DNA from: Actinomycetota bacterium
GTDB lineage: Bacteria > Actinomycetota > Acidimicrobiia > Acidimicrobiales > Ilumatobacteraceae
Assembly (NCBI GenBank): GCA_016871295.1
Contig: VFZD01000005.1
Span: 1 to 44,967 of the forward strand
Direction: 5' to 3'
Length of the DNA: 44,967 bases
Below are positions 1 through 6,639 of this stretch, one piece after another (the stretch's first letter is position 1; each line of letters opens with the position of its first letter). The translations under genes were made by a program, and so were the position numbers. Under the pieces are notes generated by a model that had not been told where the DNA came from, searched no databases, and was given only the letters and a program-made list of their open reading frames with translations.

Positions 1-83
1 AAAAGAGTCAGGCCGGCGAATAGACCCCATGTCGCCAACAGAATCGTGCGGCGATTTGCGTTGAGTTTGTCGAGAATTCGCAC
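1..83 (-). CDS. N-terminal fragment of a probable membrane protein (runs off the window)
   Basis: Read on the minus strand from a GTG at 83, this frame gives a short basic start (MRILDKLNANRR) followed by a hydrophobic stretch (TILLATWGLFAGLTLF) that continues past the window edge. That is the usual look of a first membrane segment or signal anchor. An ATG at 88 opens a different frame that is not hydrophobic, so I prefer the GTG. No Shine-Dalgarno is visible and the -10 spacing is not as clean as at other genes here. Function cannot be told from 27 residues. Confidence 0.4.
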   Translation of the reverse strand, partial: MRILDKLNANRRTILLATWGLFAGLTL

Positions 84-153
84 TCATTTAGTCAAGCATC
101 TTCGGGCGAGTGCGTTGAGTTATTCTGCGATTCGTGTCGTGTGAATTAATTGG

Positions 154-184
154 TTGAACAAATCGCTCGTTGATCAACTAGCCT
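154..184 (+). promoter_or_regulatory. Likely promoter of tRNA-Lys
   Basis: TTGAAC at 154-159 and TAGCCT at 179-184 with a 19-base spacer lie 11 bases before the tRNA. TAGCCT is one of the commonest -10 hexamers in this window (also at ecm, nadE and proC). The spacer is longer than ideal, so the -35 assignment is weak. Confidence 0.45.
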
Positions 185-195
185 GACAGCGACTT

Positions 196-268
196 GGGTC
201 GCTAGCTCAGTTGGTAGAGCGACGGACTTTTAATCCGCAGGTCCAGGGTTCGATCCCCTGGCGACCCA
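196..268 (+). tRNA. tRNA-Lys (anticodon TTT)
   Basis: A complete cloverleaf can be folded. The acceptor arms GGGTCGC (196-202) and GCGACCC (261-267) pair fully. The D arm is GCTC/GAGC, the anticodon stem at 222-226/234-238 has one A-C mismatch at its base, and the T arm CAGGG/CCCTG closes a TTCGATC loop. The anticodon loop CTTTTAA gives TTT, lysine. The discriminator base is A at 268 and CCA is not encoded. Confidence 0.96.
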
Positions 269-302
269 CTTTTGTCAAGGCTGATGCCCGGCTCGGGAGT
301 CC

Positions 303-1220
303 TTAGTCTGAGATTTTCGAAATTCCCGTCCCGGAAATATGACCGATTCCACCGATATCAATCTTGCTCATTTTCAGCGAATGCCAAAAGTCAAACATTG
401 AGCTAAGCCGAATGTCATCCCAAACAAAGATGGTTTTGGATTTGAGAGACGAAATGAATCGCTGACCCATCAACATTTCGAAGTCGCCCAAATGCTGAGT
501 ATCTACCAAGACGATATCTGCCTCCTGAAATTTTGGGAGGTGTTCTTTCCAAAGAGCCAAATCTTCGAGGTCCACAAGATGTTGTTTCCATCTCGTTCGA
601 TGGTTTTCTAGATATCTATGAACAATCTTACTGCTCGACTCAGAGACCCAATTTTTGTTTTCGTAAAGTGACGTCAGATCGTAGGTGTCAACAAATTCAA
701 CGTTTGGAGAGGATAGAAAAGCGCACAGCGAAGAGCCACTGGCGGTTCCAAGATCTATCACTTTCTTTGCATTCATCGAAACTGCAAGTGCGTACAAAAA
801 AAGATAGTGATTGTCTCCCGCGCGCAATTCTGGAAGGTCATGAAAAACTGAGGGATTCATGATGCTTGACCCGTTGCATTCCGAAAGCGATATGTCTTGT
901 TCATTTGGTTCATAGTTTTTTACAAGCAAGTCGCGCATTGTCGCACAGGTTTTTTGCAGAATATCGAACAATTGCGGGTCATGGCGATTTTCGCTCCTGA
1001 CATAGTCAACGATCGACAAATCTAAGTCCATTCTTGGATTCGTTCCAACAAGATGAAGCCTGTTTTTGCGTGCAAATTCAATGAAGTGAAGCTGGGTTTG
1101 ACGAAATCCATTCATGTCTCTTGTCAAAAGGGTGGCTTCAATCGCCTTAATCCAAATTCGTCTGAGTAGCGAGCTTTGAAGGAACTTTCCAAAACAGTTT
1201 CGCAAAAACAATTTGTACAT
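303..1220 (-). CDS. Class I SAM-dependent methyltransferase-like protein, AT-rich
   Basis: A 305-residue soluble protein. The C-terminal half holds a Rossmann methyltransferase signature: VIDLGTASGSS (motif I, the SAM-binding glycine loop), a later acidic strand end (FVDTYDL), and DIVLVDTQHLGDFE then TIFVWDDI where such folds have motif IV and a following strand. The N-terminal ~120 residues match nothing I recognise. The substrate is unknown; similar domains act on sugars, polyketides and small metabolites. The start is ATG 1220, because TACTTT lies 7 bases upstream; TTG 1229 is the alternative. The gene is clearly more AT-rich than its neighbours (24 G+C in 60 at 421-480, against 35 in 60 at 5221-5280) and sits beside a tRNA, so horizontal acquisition is plausible. 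Confidence 0.75.
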   Translation of the reverse strand: MYKLFLRNCFGKFLQSSLLRRIWIKAIEATLLTRDMNGFRQTQLHFIEFARKNRLHLVGTNPRMDLDLSIVDYVRSENRHDPQLFDILQKTCATMRDLLVKNYEPNEQDISLSECNGSSIMNPSVFHDLPELRAGDNHYLFLYALAVSMNAKKVIDLGTASGSSLCAFLSSPNVEFVDTYDLTSLYENKNWVSESSSKIVHRYLENHRTRWKQHLVDLEDLALWKEHLPKFQEADIVLVDTQHLGDFEMLMGQRFISSLKSKTIFVWDDIRLSSMFDFWHSLKMSKIDIGGIGHISGTGISKISD

Positions 1221-1227
1221 AGTGATC

Positions 1228-1233
1228 AAAGTA
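1228..1233 (-). promoter_or_regulatory. -10 element of the AT-rich methyltransferase gene
   Basis: TACTTT on the minus strand, 7 bases before ATG 1220, with no Shine-Dalgarno. It has the spacing expected of a leaderless transcript and matches the pattern of the host genes around it. Confidence 0.45.
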
Positions 1234-1266
1234 GTCCAGAAATGATGGGGAGGTTTGAAAAGAGAG

Positions 1267-2643
1267 TTAGTGGTTCGCGATTTTTTGCATGCGGTGGGCG
1301 AGGGTCGAGTGCGATTTGAGCATCGAGTCGAGTTTTGAACTGACTATCTGATGGTCGCGCACGACGAACCTGCCGTGCACGATTGTGTCGCGCGCGCCGG
1401 TCGGCCCGCAGCGCAGCCACGCCTCAATCGGGTCGGCGATCGCCCCGGCAAACGCGGGACCGGTCAACGACCAAATCGCCACGTCACCCACGCTGCCCAC
1501 CGAAAGTTCACCGATTTCGCCGACACGACCCAGGCAACCCGCGCCACCTCGCGTCGCACATTCGAGTGCCATGCGCGCCGTGCCGGCCGCGGCCCCGTTG
1601 CGCAATTTCGCCAACAACATCGCTTGTCGAGCCTCGAGCCACATCGATGCGCTGTCGGCCGACGATGAGCCGTCGACGCCGATACCGACATGCACGCCGG
1701 CCTTGATCAGATCGATCACCGGCGCAACACCAGACGACAGAATCAAGTTGCTGCTCGGGCAGTGTGCCACGCCGATTCGGGCGCGACCGAGGCGTGAAAT
1801 CTCGTCGGGGTTGGGCGTCACGCAGTGCGCCAACCAGGTGCGATCGTTGCACCAGTCGACATCCTCCAAATAATCCATTGGTCGACAACCAAAAGTCGCC
1901 AAAGAAAAATCGTCGTCTTCTGAATTCTCGGCAAAATGCGTGTGCAAACGAACATCGAGTTTCGTCGCGAGCGCCGCCGAGTCGATCATCAGTTGCTTGG
2001 TCACCGAAAACGGCGAGCAGGGGGCTAGCGCCACGCGCACCATCGCCCCGTGACTGCGATCGTGATGCTTGGCCACTGCACGCTCAGACTCGGCGAGTAT
2101 CACGTCGTGATCTTGCACCACATCGTCGGGCGGCAGGCCGCCGTCTTTGACCGACAAAGACATCGAACCTCGTGTGGGATGAAACCGCACGCCCAGATCG
2201 ACCGCCGCAGAAATCTCGGCGCTCAACAGATCGCCCGCACCGGCGGGGTGAACATACAAATGATCCGTCGAAGTCGTGCAACCCGACATCGCCAACTCGG
2301 CCAAACCGACCCAGGCCGAGACGTGCGCCGATTCCTCATCGAGCGCCCGCCACAACGGGTACAAAGTCTGCAACCAGCCGAACAGCGGCGCACCGGTCAT
2401 CGGCGGAAACGCGCGAGTCAAGTTTTGATACAGATGATGGTGCGTATTGACGAGACCCGGTGTGACCAGACAGTCGGTCGCATCGATCAGCTGATTTGCC
2501 CGAGGCGGCACGCCCTCACCGATCGCGGTCACGAATCCGTCGGTTATCGCCACCCAACCGTCACGAATCTCCCTGCGTTTGTCGTCCATCGTCGCGACCA
2601 GCGACGCGTGGGCGATTACGAGGTCGGCAACTTGTGTAGTCAG
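1267..2643 (-). CDS. 8-oxoguanine deaminase-like amidohydrolase
   Basis: A zinc-dependent amidohydrolase of the guanine/8-oxoguanine deaminase and TrzN/AtzB branch, expected to release ammonia from an oxidised purine or triazine-like ring in the cytoplasm. The metal-binding NTHHHLYQ follows the strand PGLV. HTHFAEN supplies another metal histidine, then AHCV and the metal aspartate in GVDGSSSADS. The run YQNLTRAFPPMTGAPLF is characteristic of 8-oxoguanine deaminases. Homology-like residues (VADLVIAHASLVAT) extend 18 codons above ATG 2589 to a CTG at 2643, and the open frame has no ATG, GTG or TTG there. I therefore place the start at CTG 2643, which overlaps the TGA of the upstream small gene (CTGA). 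ATG 2589 is the conservative alternative. It is the last gene of the ridA operon. Confidence 0.82.
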   Translation of the reverse strand: MTTQVADLVIAHASLVATMDDKRREIRDGWVAITDGFVTAIGEGVPPRANQLIDATDCLVTPGLVNTHHHLYQNLTRAFPPMTGAPLFGWLQTLYPLWRALDEESAHVSAWVGLAELAMSGCTTSTDHLYVHPAGAGDLLSAEISAAVDLGVRFHPTRGSMSLSVKDGGLPPDDVVQDHDVILAESERAVAKHHDRSHGAMVRVALAPCSPFSVTKQLMIDSAALATKLDVRLHTHFAENSEDDDFSLATFGCRPMDYLEDVDWCNDRTWLAHCVTPNPDEISRLGRARIGVAHCPSSNLILSSGVAPVIDLIKAGVHVGIGVDGSSSADSASMWLEARQAMLLAKLRNGAAAGTARMALECATRGGAGCLGRVGEIGELSVGSVGDVAIWSLTGPAFAGAIADPIEAWLRCGPTGARDTIVHGRFVVRDHQIVSSKLDSMLKSHSTLAHRMQKIANH

Positions 2644-2795
2644 ATGTTTAGATCGCGAAGTTCGCTCTTCGCGTGTCGTTCATCGGCGTCGCGACAAAGA
2701 AAATGACCGAGCAACGCGGCGATGCCCGCGGTCGACAACCCGACGACGATCGGAAACGCGAGGAGCACCAAAATCAAAAGTACGGCACCGGCCAT
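2640..2795 (-). CDS. Small single-span membrane protein (51 aa)
   Basis: This short protein opens with a hydrophobic segment (MAGAVLLILVLLAFPIVVGL, continuing to about residue 32) and ends in a charged cytoplasmic-type tail (CRDADERHAKSELRDL). The ATG at 2795 comes one base after the TAG of ridA, with GAGAAA just upstream inside ridA. Its TGA overlaps the CTG at which the deaminase appears to start. The tight spacing on both sides argues for a real translationally coupled gene. No family is recognised; it may anchor or accompany the deaminase, but nothing in the sequence proves that. Confidence 0.6.
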   Translation of the reverse strand: MAGAVLLILVLLAFPIVVGLSTAGIAALLGHFLCRDADERHAKSELRDLNI

Positions 2796-2796
2796 G

Positions 2797-3159
2797 CTAT
2801 TTCTCGGGCTTGAAGGCCCAAGCCTCGATCTCGACCGCACCGTTGGCGGGGAGCGACGCGACACCGATCGTGCTGCGCGCCGGACGCGAAGCGCCGAAAC
2901 CTTCGATATAGGCGTCGTTGAATGTGGTGAAAGTGTCCATGTCGGTCAGAAAGCACGTCGTCTTCTTGACGTCGTTGATCGTCGCCCCAACCGACTTGAG
3001 ATGTCCCTTCAGGTTTTCGATCGCTTGGGCCGTTTGCGCCTTCACGCCGCCGGCGACGATCACCCCGTCTTTCATACCAAGTTGACCCGAAACGATTATC
3101 CAATCACCTGCGCGAACGACCGGGGTGTACGGCCCGATGGGTGCTTGCGGTTTTGCCAT
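2797..3159 (-). CDS. ridA: RidA/YjgF family enamine-imine deaminase
   Basis: A 120-residue protein of normal RidA length. Family features run in order: GPYTPVVRAGDWIIVSGQ near the start, a central QAIENLKGHLKSVGA helix with VKKTTCFLTDMDTF, and the C-terminal strand with the conserved arginine region RPARSTIGVASLPANG followed by the acidic VEIEAWA. RidA proteins hydrolyse reactive enamine/imine intermediates from PLP enzymes, or act as deaminases on related substrates. It heads an operon with a small membrane protein and an 8-oxoguanine deaminase, so a role in purine or nitrogen breakdown is plausible. It is divergent from the lipoprotein gene. Confidence 0.93.
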   Translation of the reverse strand: MAKPQAPIGPYTPVVRAGDWIIVSGQLGMKDGVIVAGGVKAQTAQAIENLKGHLKSVGATINDVKKTTCFLTDMDTFTTFNDAYIEGFGASRPARSTIGVASLPANGAVEIEAWAFKPEK

Positions 3160-3165
3160 GACGCA

Positions 3166-3194
3166 ATCGTAGATGATGCGTTCGGCAATACGAT
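3166..3194. promoter_or_regulatory. Divergent -10 elements of ridA (-) and the Tat lipoprotein gene (+)
   Basis: TACGAT occurs on both strands: on the minus strand at 3166-3171, 6 bases before the ridA ATG, and on the plus strand at 3189-3194, 6 bases before the lipoprotein GTG. Neither start has a Shine-Dalgarno. The two promoters are within 30 bases of each other and would share any regulator. Confidence 0.5.
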
Positions 3195-3200
3195 AACCCG

Positions 3201-4088
3201 GTGCCTCGCATCAGCCGTCGCAGGTTTGTTTTCGGATCGGCCTCCGTGCTCGGTGTCGGTTCGGTGGCGAGTTTGCTCAATGCTTGCGGCGGTTCGAGTT
3301 CGACGAGCAACCAACTTTTGCCCGACGAAATTCAGTTGGTGCGAAGATTTCCGCAAGCACTTGTGCCGGGAGAAGTTCGCCTGCCGATCTCGTTGGCCCG
3401 AAGTTCGGGCCTGATCACATCTTCCGCAGATTTTGAATTTCCGTCGGCGCTGACGGCAATGGTCGTCGACTTGTCGGTCGACAAAGTCGTTATCGAGAAC
3501 ATCACGGCAGATTTGCACGGCGCTGATTTCGCGGTTCCTTATTATCCGTTTCGGGTTGACATCGCCGAACCCGGAAACTATTTGTTGGTCGTCGAGTCGG
3601 GTCCGCGCGACGGCGCGGCGTTCAGCGTGCTCGAACAAGGTGAAGTATTGGTGCCGAAAATCGGCGACCAATTGTCTCGATTCGAGAGCCCGACTTTCGC
3701 CGACTCGCGCGGTGTCACACCGATCTGCACCCGACTGCCTGAGCCCTGCCCGTTTCACCAGTTGACCTTGACCGAGGCGTTGAATCGCAACACCGCGGTG
3801 GCGTATCTGGTCGGCACTCCGGCTCATTGCTCGACGGGCACTTGCGCACCGGCGCTCGAACAATTGATTCAGGTGGCCAAAGAATTCGGCGATCGAATCT
3901 CGGTGGTGCACGCCGAGGTGTATACAGACGACACCGCCACGGTAGTGGCCCCCGCGGTTAGGGCGTTGAACATGACCTTTGAGCCGGTGCTGTTTGTCGC
4001 CAATTCACGGTCGAAGATCGTCGCCCGATTGGATGCCGTGTTTGACGCCAGAGAAATTTCGGAAGCGCTGGCGCGCGCCGGTGTTTGA
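3201..4088 (+). CDS. Tat-exported lipoprotein with a thioredoxin-like C-terminal domain
   Basis: A 295-residue secreted protein. It begins with a twin-arginine signal (SRRRF at residues 5-9), a hydrophobic core, and a lipobox-like LLNAC ending at Cys29, followed by a Ser/Gly/Thr-rich linker. Residues ~40-150 form a beta-rich domain (LVVESGPRDGAAFSV). The C-terminal ~110 residues look thioredoxin-like, with PAHCSTGTCAP carrying two cysteines four residues apart where TlpA/Sco-type proteins have their redox pair. A role in thiol or metal handling at the outer membrane face is inference. The start is GTG 3201, 6 bases after a TACGAT. Confidence 0.72.
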   Translation: MPRISRRRFVFGSASVLGVGSVASLLNACGGSSSTSNQLLPDEIQLVRRFPQALVPGEVRLPISLARSSGLITSSADFEFPSALTAMVVDLSVDKVVIENITADLHGADFAVPYYPFRVDIAEPGNYLLVVESGPRDGAAFSVLEQGEVLVPKIGDQLSRFESPTFADSRGVTPICTRLPEPCPFHQLTLTEALNRNTAVAYLVGTPAHCSTGTCAPALEQLIQVAKEFGDRISVVHAEVYTDDTATVVAPAVRALNMTFEPVLFVANSRSKIVARLDAVFDAREISEALARAGV

Positions 4089-4101
4089 CTCAGCGACTTG
4101 A

Positions 4102-4422
4102 TCAGCTGAAGCTCTGACCGCAACCGCAACTGCGCGAGGCATTCGGGTTGGTGATCTTGAAACCCGCGTCTTGCAGCCCGTCGTTGTAGTCGAGGTTGGC
4201 GCCTTGCAGCAGTTGCAGCGACGCCGGGTCGACAACGACCTTGACTTCGCCGAAAGTTTCGATCACGTCGTCGGCTGCAAATTCGCCGTCGAAGAACATC
4301 TCGTACGAATAGCCCGAGCAACCACCGGGACGAACCGCGACTCGAAGCGCGAGATCGGTCGCATTTTCTGACTCGAGAAGCTGCTTGACTTTTACCGCTG
4401 CTTTGTCCGTCAGTGTGATCAT
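4102..4422 (-). CDS. erpA: A-type iron-sulfur cluster carrier (IscA/ErpA family)
   Basis: A 106-residue HesB-like protein, full family length. The three cluster-ligand cysteines are present: one in VRPGGCSGYSYEM and two in the C-terminal SRSCGCGQSF. It begins MITLTDKAAVKVKQLL, as ErpA/IscA proteins do. A-type carriers accept Fe-S clusters from the assembly scaffold and pass them to apo-enzymes. It is divergent from mrp, another Fe-S cluster carrier gene, which supports a shared job. ErpA versus IscA cannot be settled from the sequence alone. Confidence 0.93.
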   Translation of the reverse strand: MITLTDKAAVKVKQLLESENATDLALRVAVRPGGCSGYSYEMFFDGEFAADDVIETFGEVKVVVDPASLQLLQGANLDYNDGLQDAGFKITNPNASRSCGCGQSFS

Positions 4423-4430
4423 TTGGTTTT

Positions 4431-4434
4431 CTCC
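4431..4434 (-). promoter_or_regulatory. Shine-Dalgarno of erpA
   Basis: GGAG (within GGAGAAAA on the minus strand) lies 8 bases before ATG 4422. It is worth recording because most genes here lack such a site. Confidence 0.6.
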
Positions 4435-4494
4435 AGTGTCAAATTCGATACTGCCTAAAGACTACCGTCAGCCCCAGTTCTCCGGGTGTTCAGA

Positions 4495-4500
4495 TAGTTT
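4495..4500 (+). promoter_or_regulatory. -10 element of mrp (GATAGTTT type)
   Basis: TAGTTT within GATAGTTT, 7 bases before ATG 4508. The same octamer with the same 7-base gap precedes selA, and it precedes mshA with a 10-base gap. Confidence 0.5.
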
Positions 4501-4507
4501 TATATAT

Positions 4508-5701
4508 ATGACTGCCCGCCGCGTGCAGCCCCCGACCCCGGCCGATGTGACCAACTTGTTGCGCGCGGTAATTGATCCCGAGTTGGGCGACAACATCGTC
4601 GATCTGGGCATGGCGACGGGAGTCACGGTCTCAGATGCGGGCTTGGTGACGGTCGGCATCAAGTTGACGATCAAGGGTTGTCCGTTGCGGGCCCAAATCA
4701 AAAACGATGTCGAGTCGCGGGTTGCAACTCATCCGGGAGTGACGAAAGTGAAGATCGATTGGGGTGAGATGAACGCCGACGAGCGCGCCGCGGTGATGAC
4801 TCGGGCGCGTTGGAACGCCAAAGAAAACGCCCCGGCGACGCAGGTGCCCCTGAACACCCGGGTGTTGGCGATCGCCAGCGGCAAAGGTGGTGTCGGCAAA
4901 AGTTCGGTGACGGTCAATCTTGCGGCGGCGCTGGCCAGTCAGGGTTTGACCGTCGGCGTACTCGATGCCGACATCTGGGGATTCTCCGTGCCGCGAATGC
5001 TGAAGATGTCTGACCGGCTCGAGGCCAAGGTCGTCGAGGGCAGCGAAAAACCAAAAATGATCCCCAACCAGCGTGCGGTCGGCAAGGGTCTGCTCAAAGT
5101 CGTGAGCACGGGCATGCTCGTCGAAGATGAGGGCACCGCGTTGATGTGGCGGGGTCTGATGCTGACCAAGGCGGTCGAACAGTTCTTGAAAGATGTGCAT
5201 TGGGGAGATCTCGACTTTCTGTTGATCGATATGCCGCCCGGAACCGGCGATGTTCAGATGGGTTTGGCGCGAATGTTGCCGCGAACCGATTTGATCATCG
5301 TCACGACACCGGCGGTGTCGGCGCAAAAAGTCGCGATTCGCGCCGCCGACATGGCGCGTCGCAGTTTCTTGCGCATCGCCGGGGTGATCGAGAACATGAG
5401 CGCGTTCACCTGCGAGCACGGCACGAGTTATCCGCTGTTCGGCACGGGTGGCGGACAAAACCTCGCCACCGAAATTGGCGCCGAACTTTTGGGACAAATA
5501 CCGATCGAAAGCGATGTCGCATCGGGCAGCGACAGCGGGGAACCCGTGACGATTGCCGGCGGTGGTCAGGCCGCCGAAGTATTCAGGGATATCGCCAAGA
5601 AAATTATTTCCCAGACCGTGCCCGCCAACGAGATGGCCGGTTGTTCGGCGCGCATGCTCGAAACCGTCACTCTCAGCCTCGGCCCAAAACCCGCAAAGTA
5701 G
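4508..5701 (+). CDS. mrp: Mrp/NBP35-family P-loop Fe-S cluster carrier ATPase
   Basis: A 397-residue protein. Residues ~8-85 form a MIP18/DUF59 domain (LLRAVIDPELGDNIVDLG, GCPLRAQIKNDVESRV). The rest is a deviant-Walker ATPase: SGKGGVGKSS (Walker A), VGVLDADIWGFSVPRML, LIDMPPGTGDVQM (Walker B) and VIENMSAF. Mrp proteins hold a bridging [4Fe-4S] cluster at a dimer interface and deliver it to target proteins. The usual CxxC pair after ENM is not obvious here; CEHG and the C-terminal cysteines may differ from the canonical pattern. The start is ATG 4508 because of the -10 seven bases upstream; an in-frame ATG at 4385 lies inside erpA. Confidence 0.93.
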   Translation: MTARRVQPPTPADVTNLLRAVIDPELGDNIVDLGMATGVTVSDAGLVTVGIKLTIKGCPLRAQIKNDVESRVATHPGVTKVKIDWGEMNADERAAVMTRARWNAKENAPATQVPLNTRVLAIASGKGGVGKSSVTVNLAAALASQGLTVGVLDADIWGFSVPRMLKMSDRLEAKVVEGSEKPKMIPNQRAVGKGLLKVVSTGMLVEDEGTALMWRGLMLTKAVEQFLKDVHWGDLDFLLIDMPPGTGDVQMGLARMLPRTDLIIVTTPAVSAQKVAIRAADMARRSFLRIAGVIENMSAFTCEHGTSYPLFGTGGGQNLATEIGAELLGQIPIESDVASGSDSGEPVTIAGGGQAAEVFRDIAKKIISQTVPANEMAGCSARMLETVTLSLGPKPAK

Positions 5702-5718
5702 CGAGGCGTATTTAAGGG

Positions 5719-6555
5719 TCAGTACTCGGGGTCGTCGGGCATGACGATGCCGACGACTTTGCCGTCGCTGTTGGTGCGCAGTCGGGGCAAAATTGCGACA
5801 GGGTTCGAAACCTTTTTTGCGGCGTCCAACACTTCGGCCGTCGTGTCGTAGGCGGCCAAAAATTTGAGGTTTTCCGAGGTCGGCGGAAACATCGCCAACT
5901 CGCGGCGGGCGAGTTTTTCAAGCGCGAGTTGCGGTTTGATCCACAAACTGGCGATGGTCTCGTGCGAATCGTGCAACGGTTCTTGCGACTCGGGGGCGTC
6001 GGCGACAAAAAACCTCGTGTCAAATCTTCGGGCTTCACCGACCGGTGTTATCCAGTGGCTGACGTAGTGAATCGCGCCGGCGGTCAACCGCAGGTTTTCG
6101 CGCTGGCAGAGTTGAATCATGTTCAACGACGAGTCGTGGATCGCGCTTCTGGCGAGCGAAAATCTGGCGGCCGCCTCGGCACCGTCAAACGAAACTGTTT
6201 CGTTCGTATTCATGTCGCGGGCAAGCAACACCCCCGCTTCTTCGAAACATTCCCTGATCGCCGCCACCCAGTAGGCCAGGCCACCTGCGGGGATCTGGAG
6301 CAAAGCGCTGGCCTGCCCGTCGTCTAGTCCGTCGCAAAATTTTTCGAGTTCCGCCCCGCCGTCCGTCGCATCGACGCGACCACCGGGAAACACATACATT
6401 CCGCCGGCAAACGCGGCGGCGTGGGTGCGCTGCAGCATGAAAACTTCGAACCCTGGTGACCCCTCGACATCGCGGATCAACATCACCGTGGCGGCAGGCC
6501 GAAGGGCGCCTTTGTCATCTCGAGAGCCGGCATCGGGGGCGCCAATGTTTGTCAC
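5719..6555 (-). CDS. Nudix hydrolase, NUDT19/RP2-like
   Basis: A 278-residue protein with a split Nudix box. The glycine-rich first part MYVFPGGRVD (residues 53-62) is separated by about 38 residues from the catalytic helix IRECFEEAGV (Arg101, Glu102, Glu105, Glu106, Gly108). That insertion is typical of the eukaryotic-type NUDT19/RP2 group, whose known members cleave CoA and other nucleotide diphosphates. The substrate here is inference. The start is GTG 6555, 6 bases after TAATCT. The gene is convergent with mrp (17 bases apart) and divergent from selA. Confidence 0.85.
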   Translation of the reverse strand: MTNIGAPDAGSRDDKGALRPAATVMLIRDVEGSPGFEVFMLQRTHAAAFAGGMYVFPGGRVDATDGGAELEKFCDGLDDGQASALLQIPAGGLAYWVAAIRECFEEAGVLLARDMNTNETVSFDGAEAAARFSLARSAIHDSSLNMIQLCQRENLRLTAGAIHYVSHWITPVGEARRFDTRFFVADAPESQEPLHDSHETIASLWIKPQLALEKLARRELAMFPPTSENLKFLAAYDTTAEVLDAAKKVSNPVAILPRLRTNSDGKVVGIVMPDDPEY

Positions 6556-6561
6556 GTCACG

Positions 6562-6632
6562 AGATTAGACAGTGCTTTAGATGCAAGTCGCATCGAATCG
6601 TCGATGTGTATTGCTCGCCGAGCCGATAGTTT
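6562..6632. promoter_or_regulatory. Divergent -10 elements of the Nudix gene (-) and selA (+)
   Basis: On the minus strand TAATCT (6562-6567) is 6 bases before GTG 6555. On the plus strand TAGTTT (6627-6632, inside GATAGTTT) is 7 bases before ATG 6640. The second decides the selA start, since an in-frame ATG at 6604 lies upstream of this -10. Confidence 0.5.
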
Positions 6633-6639
6633 CAAAGCA

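Noticed and set aside
196-1266. Genomic island integrated at tRNA-Lys
   Set aside because: No integrase, and I saw no second copy of the tRNA 3' end nearby. One AT-rich gene is not enough to call an island.
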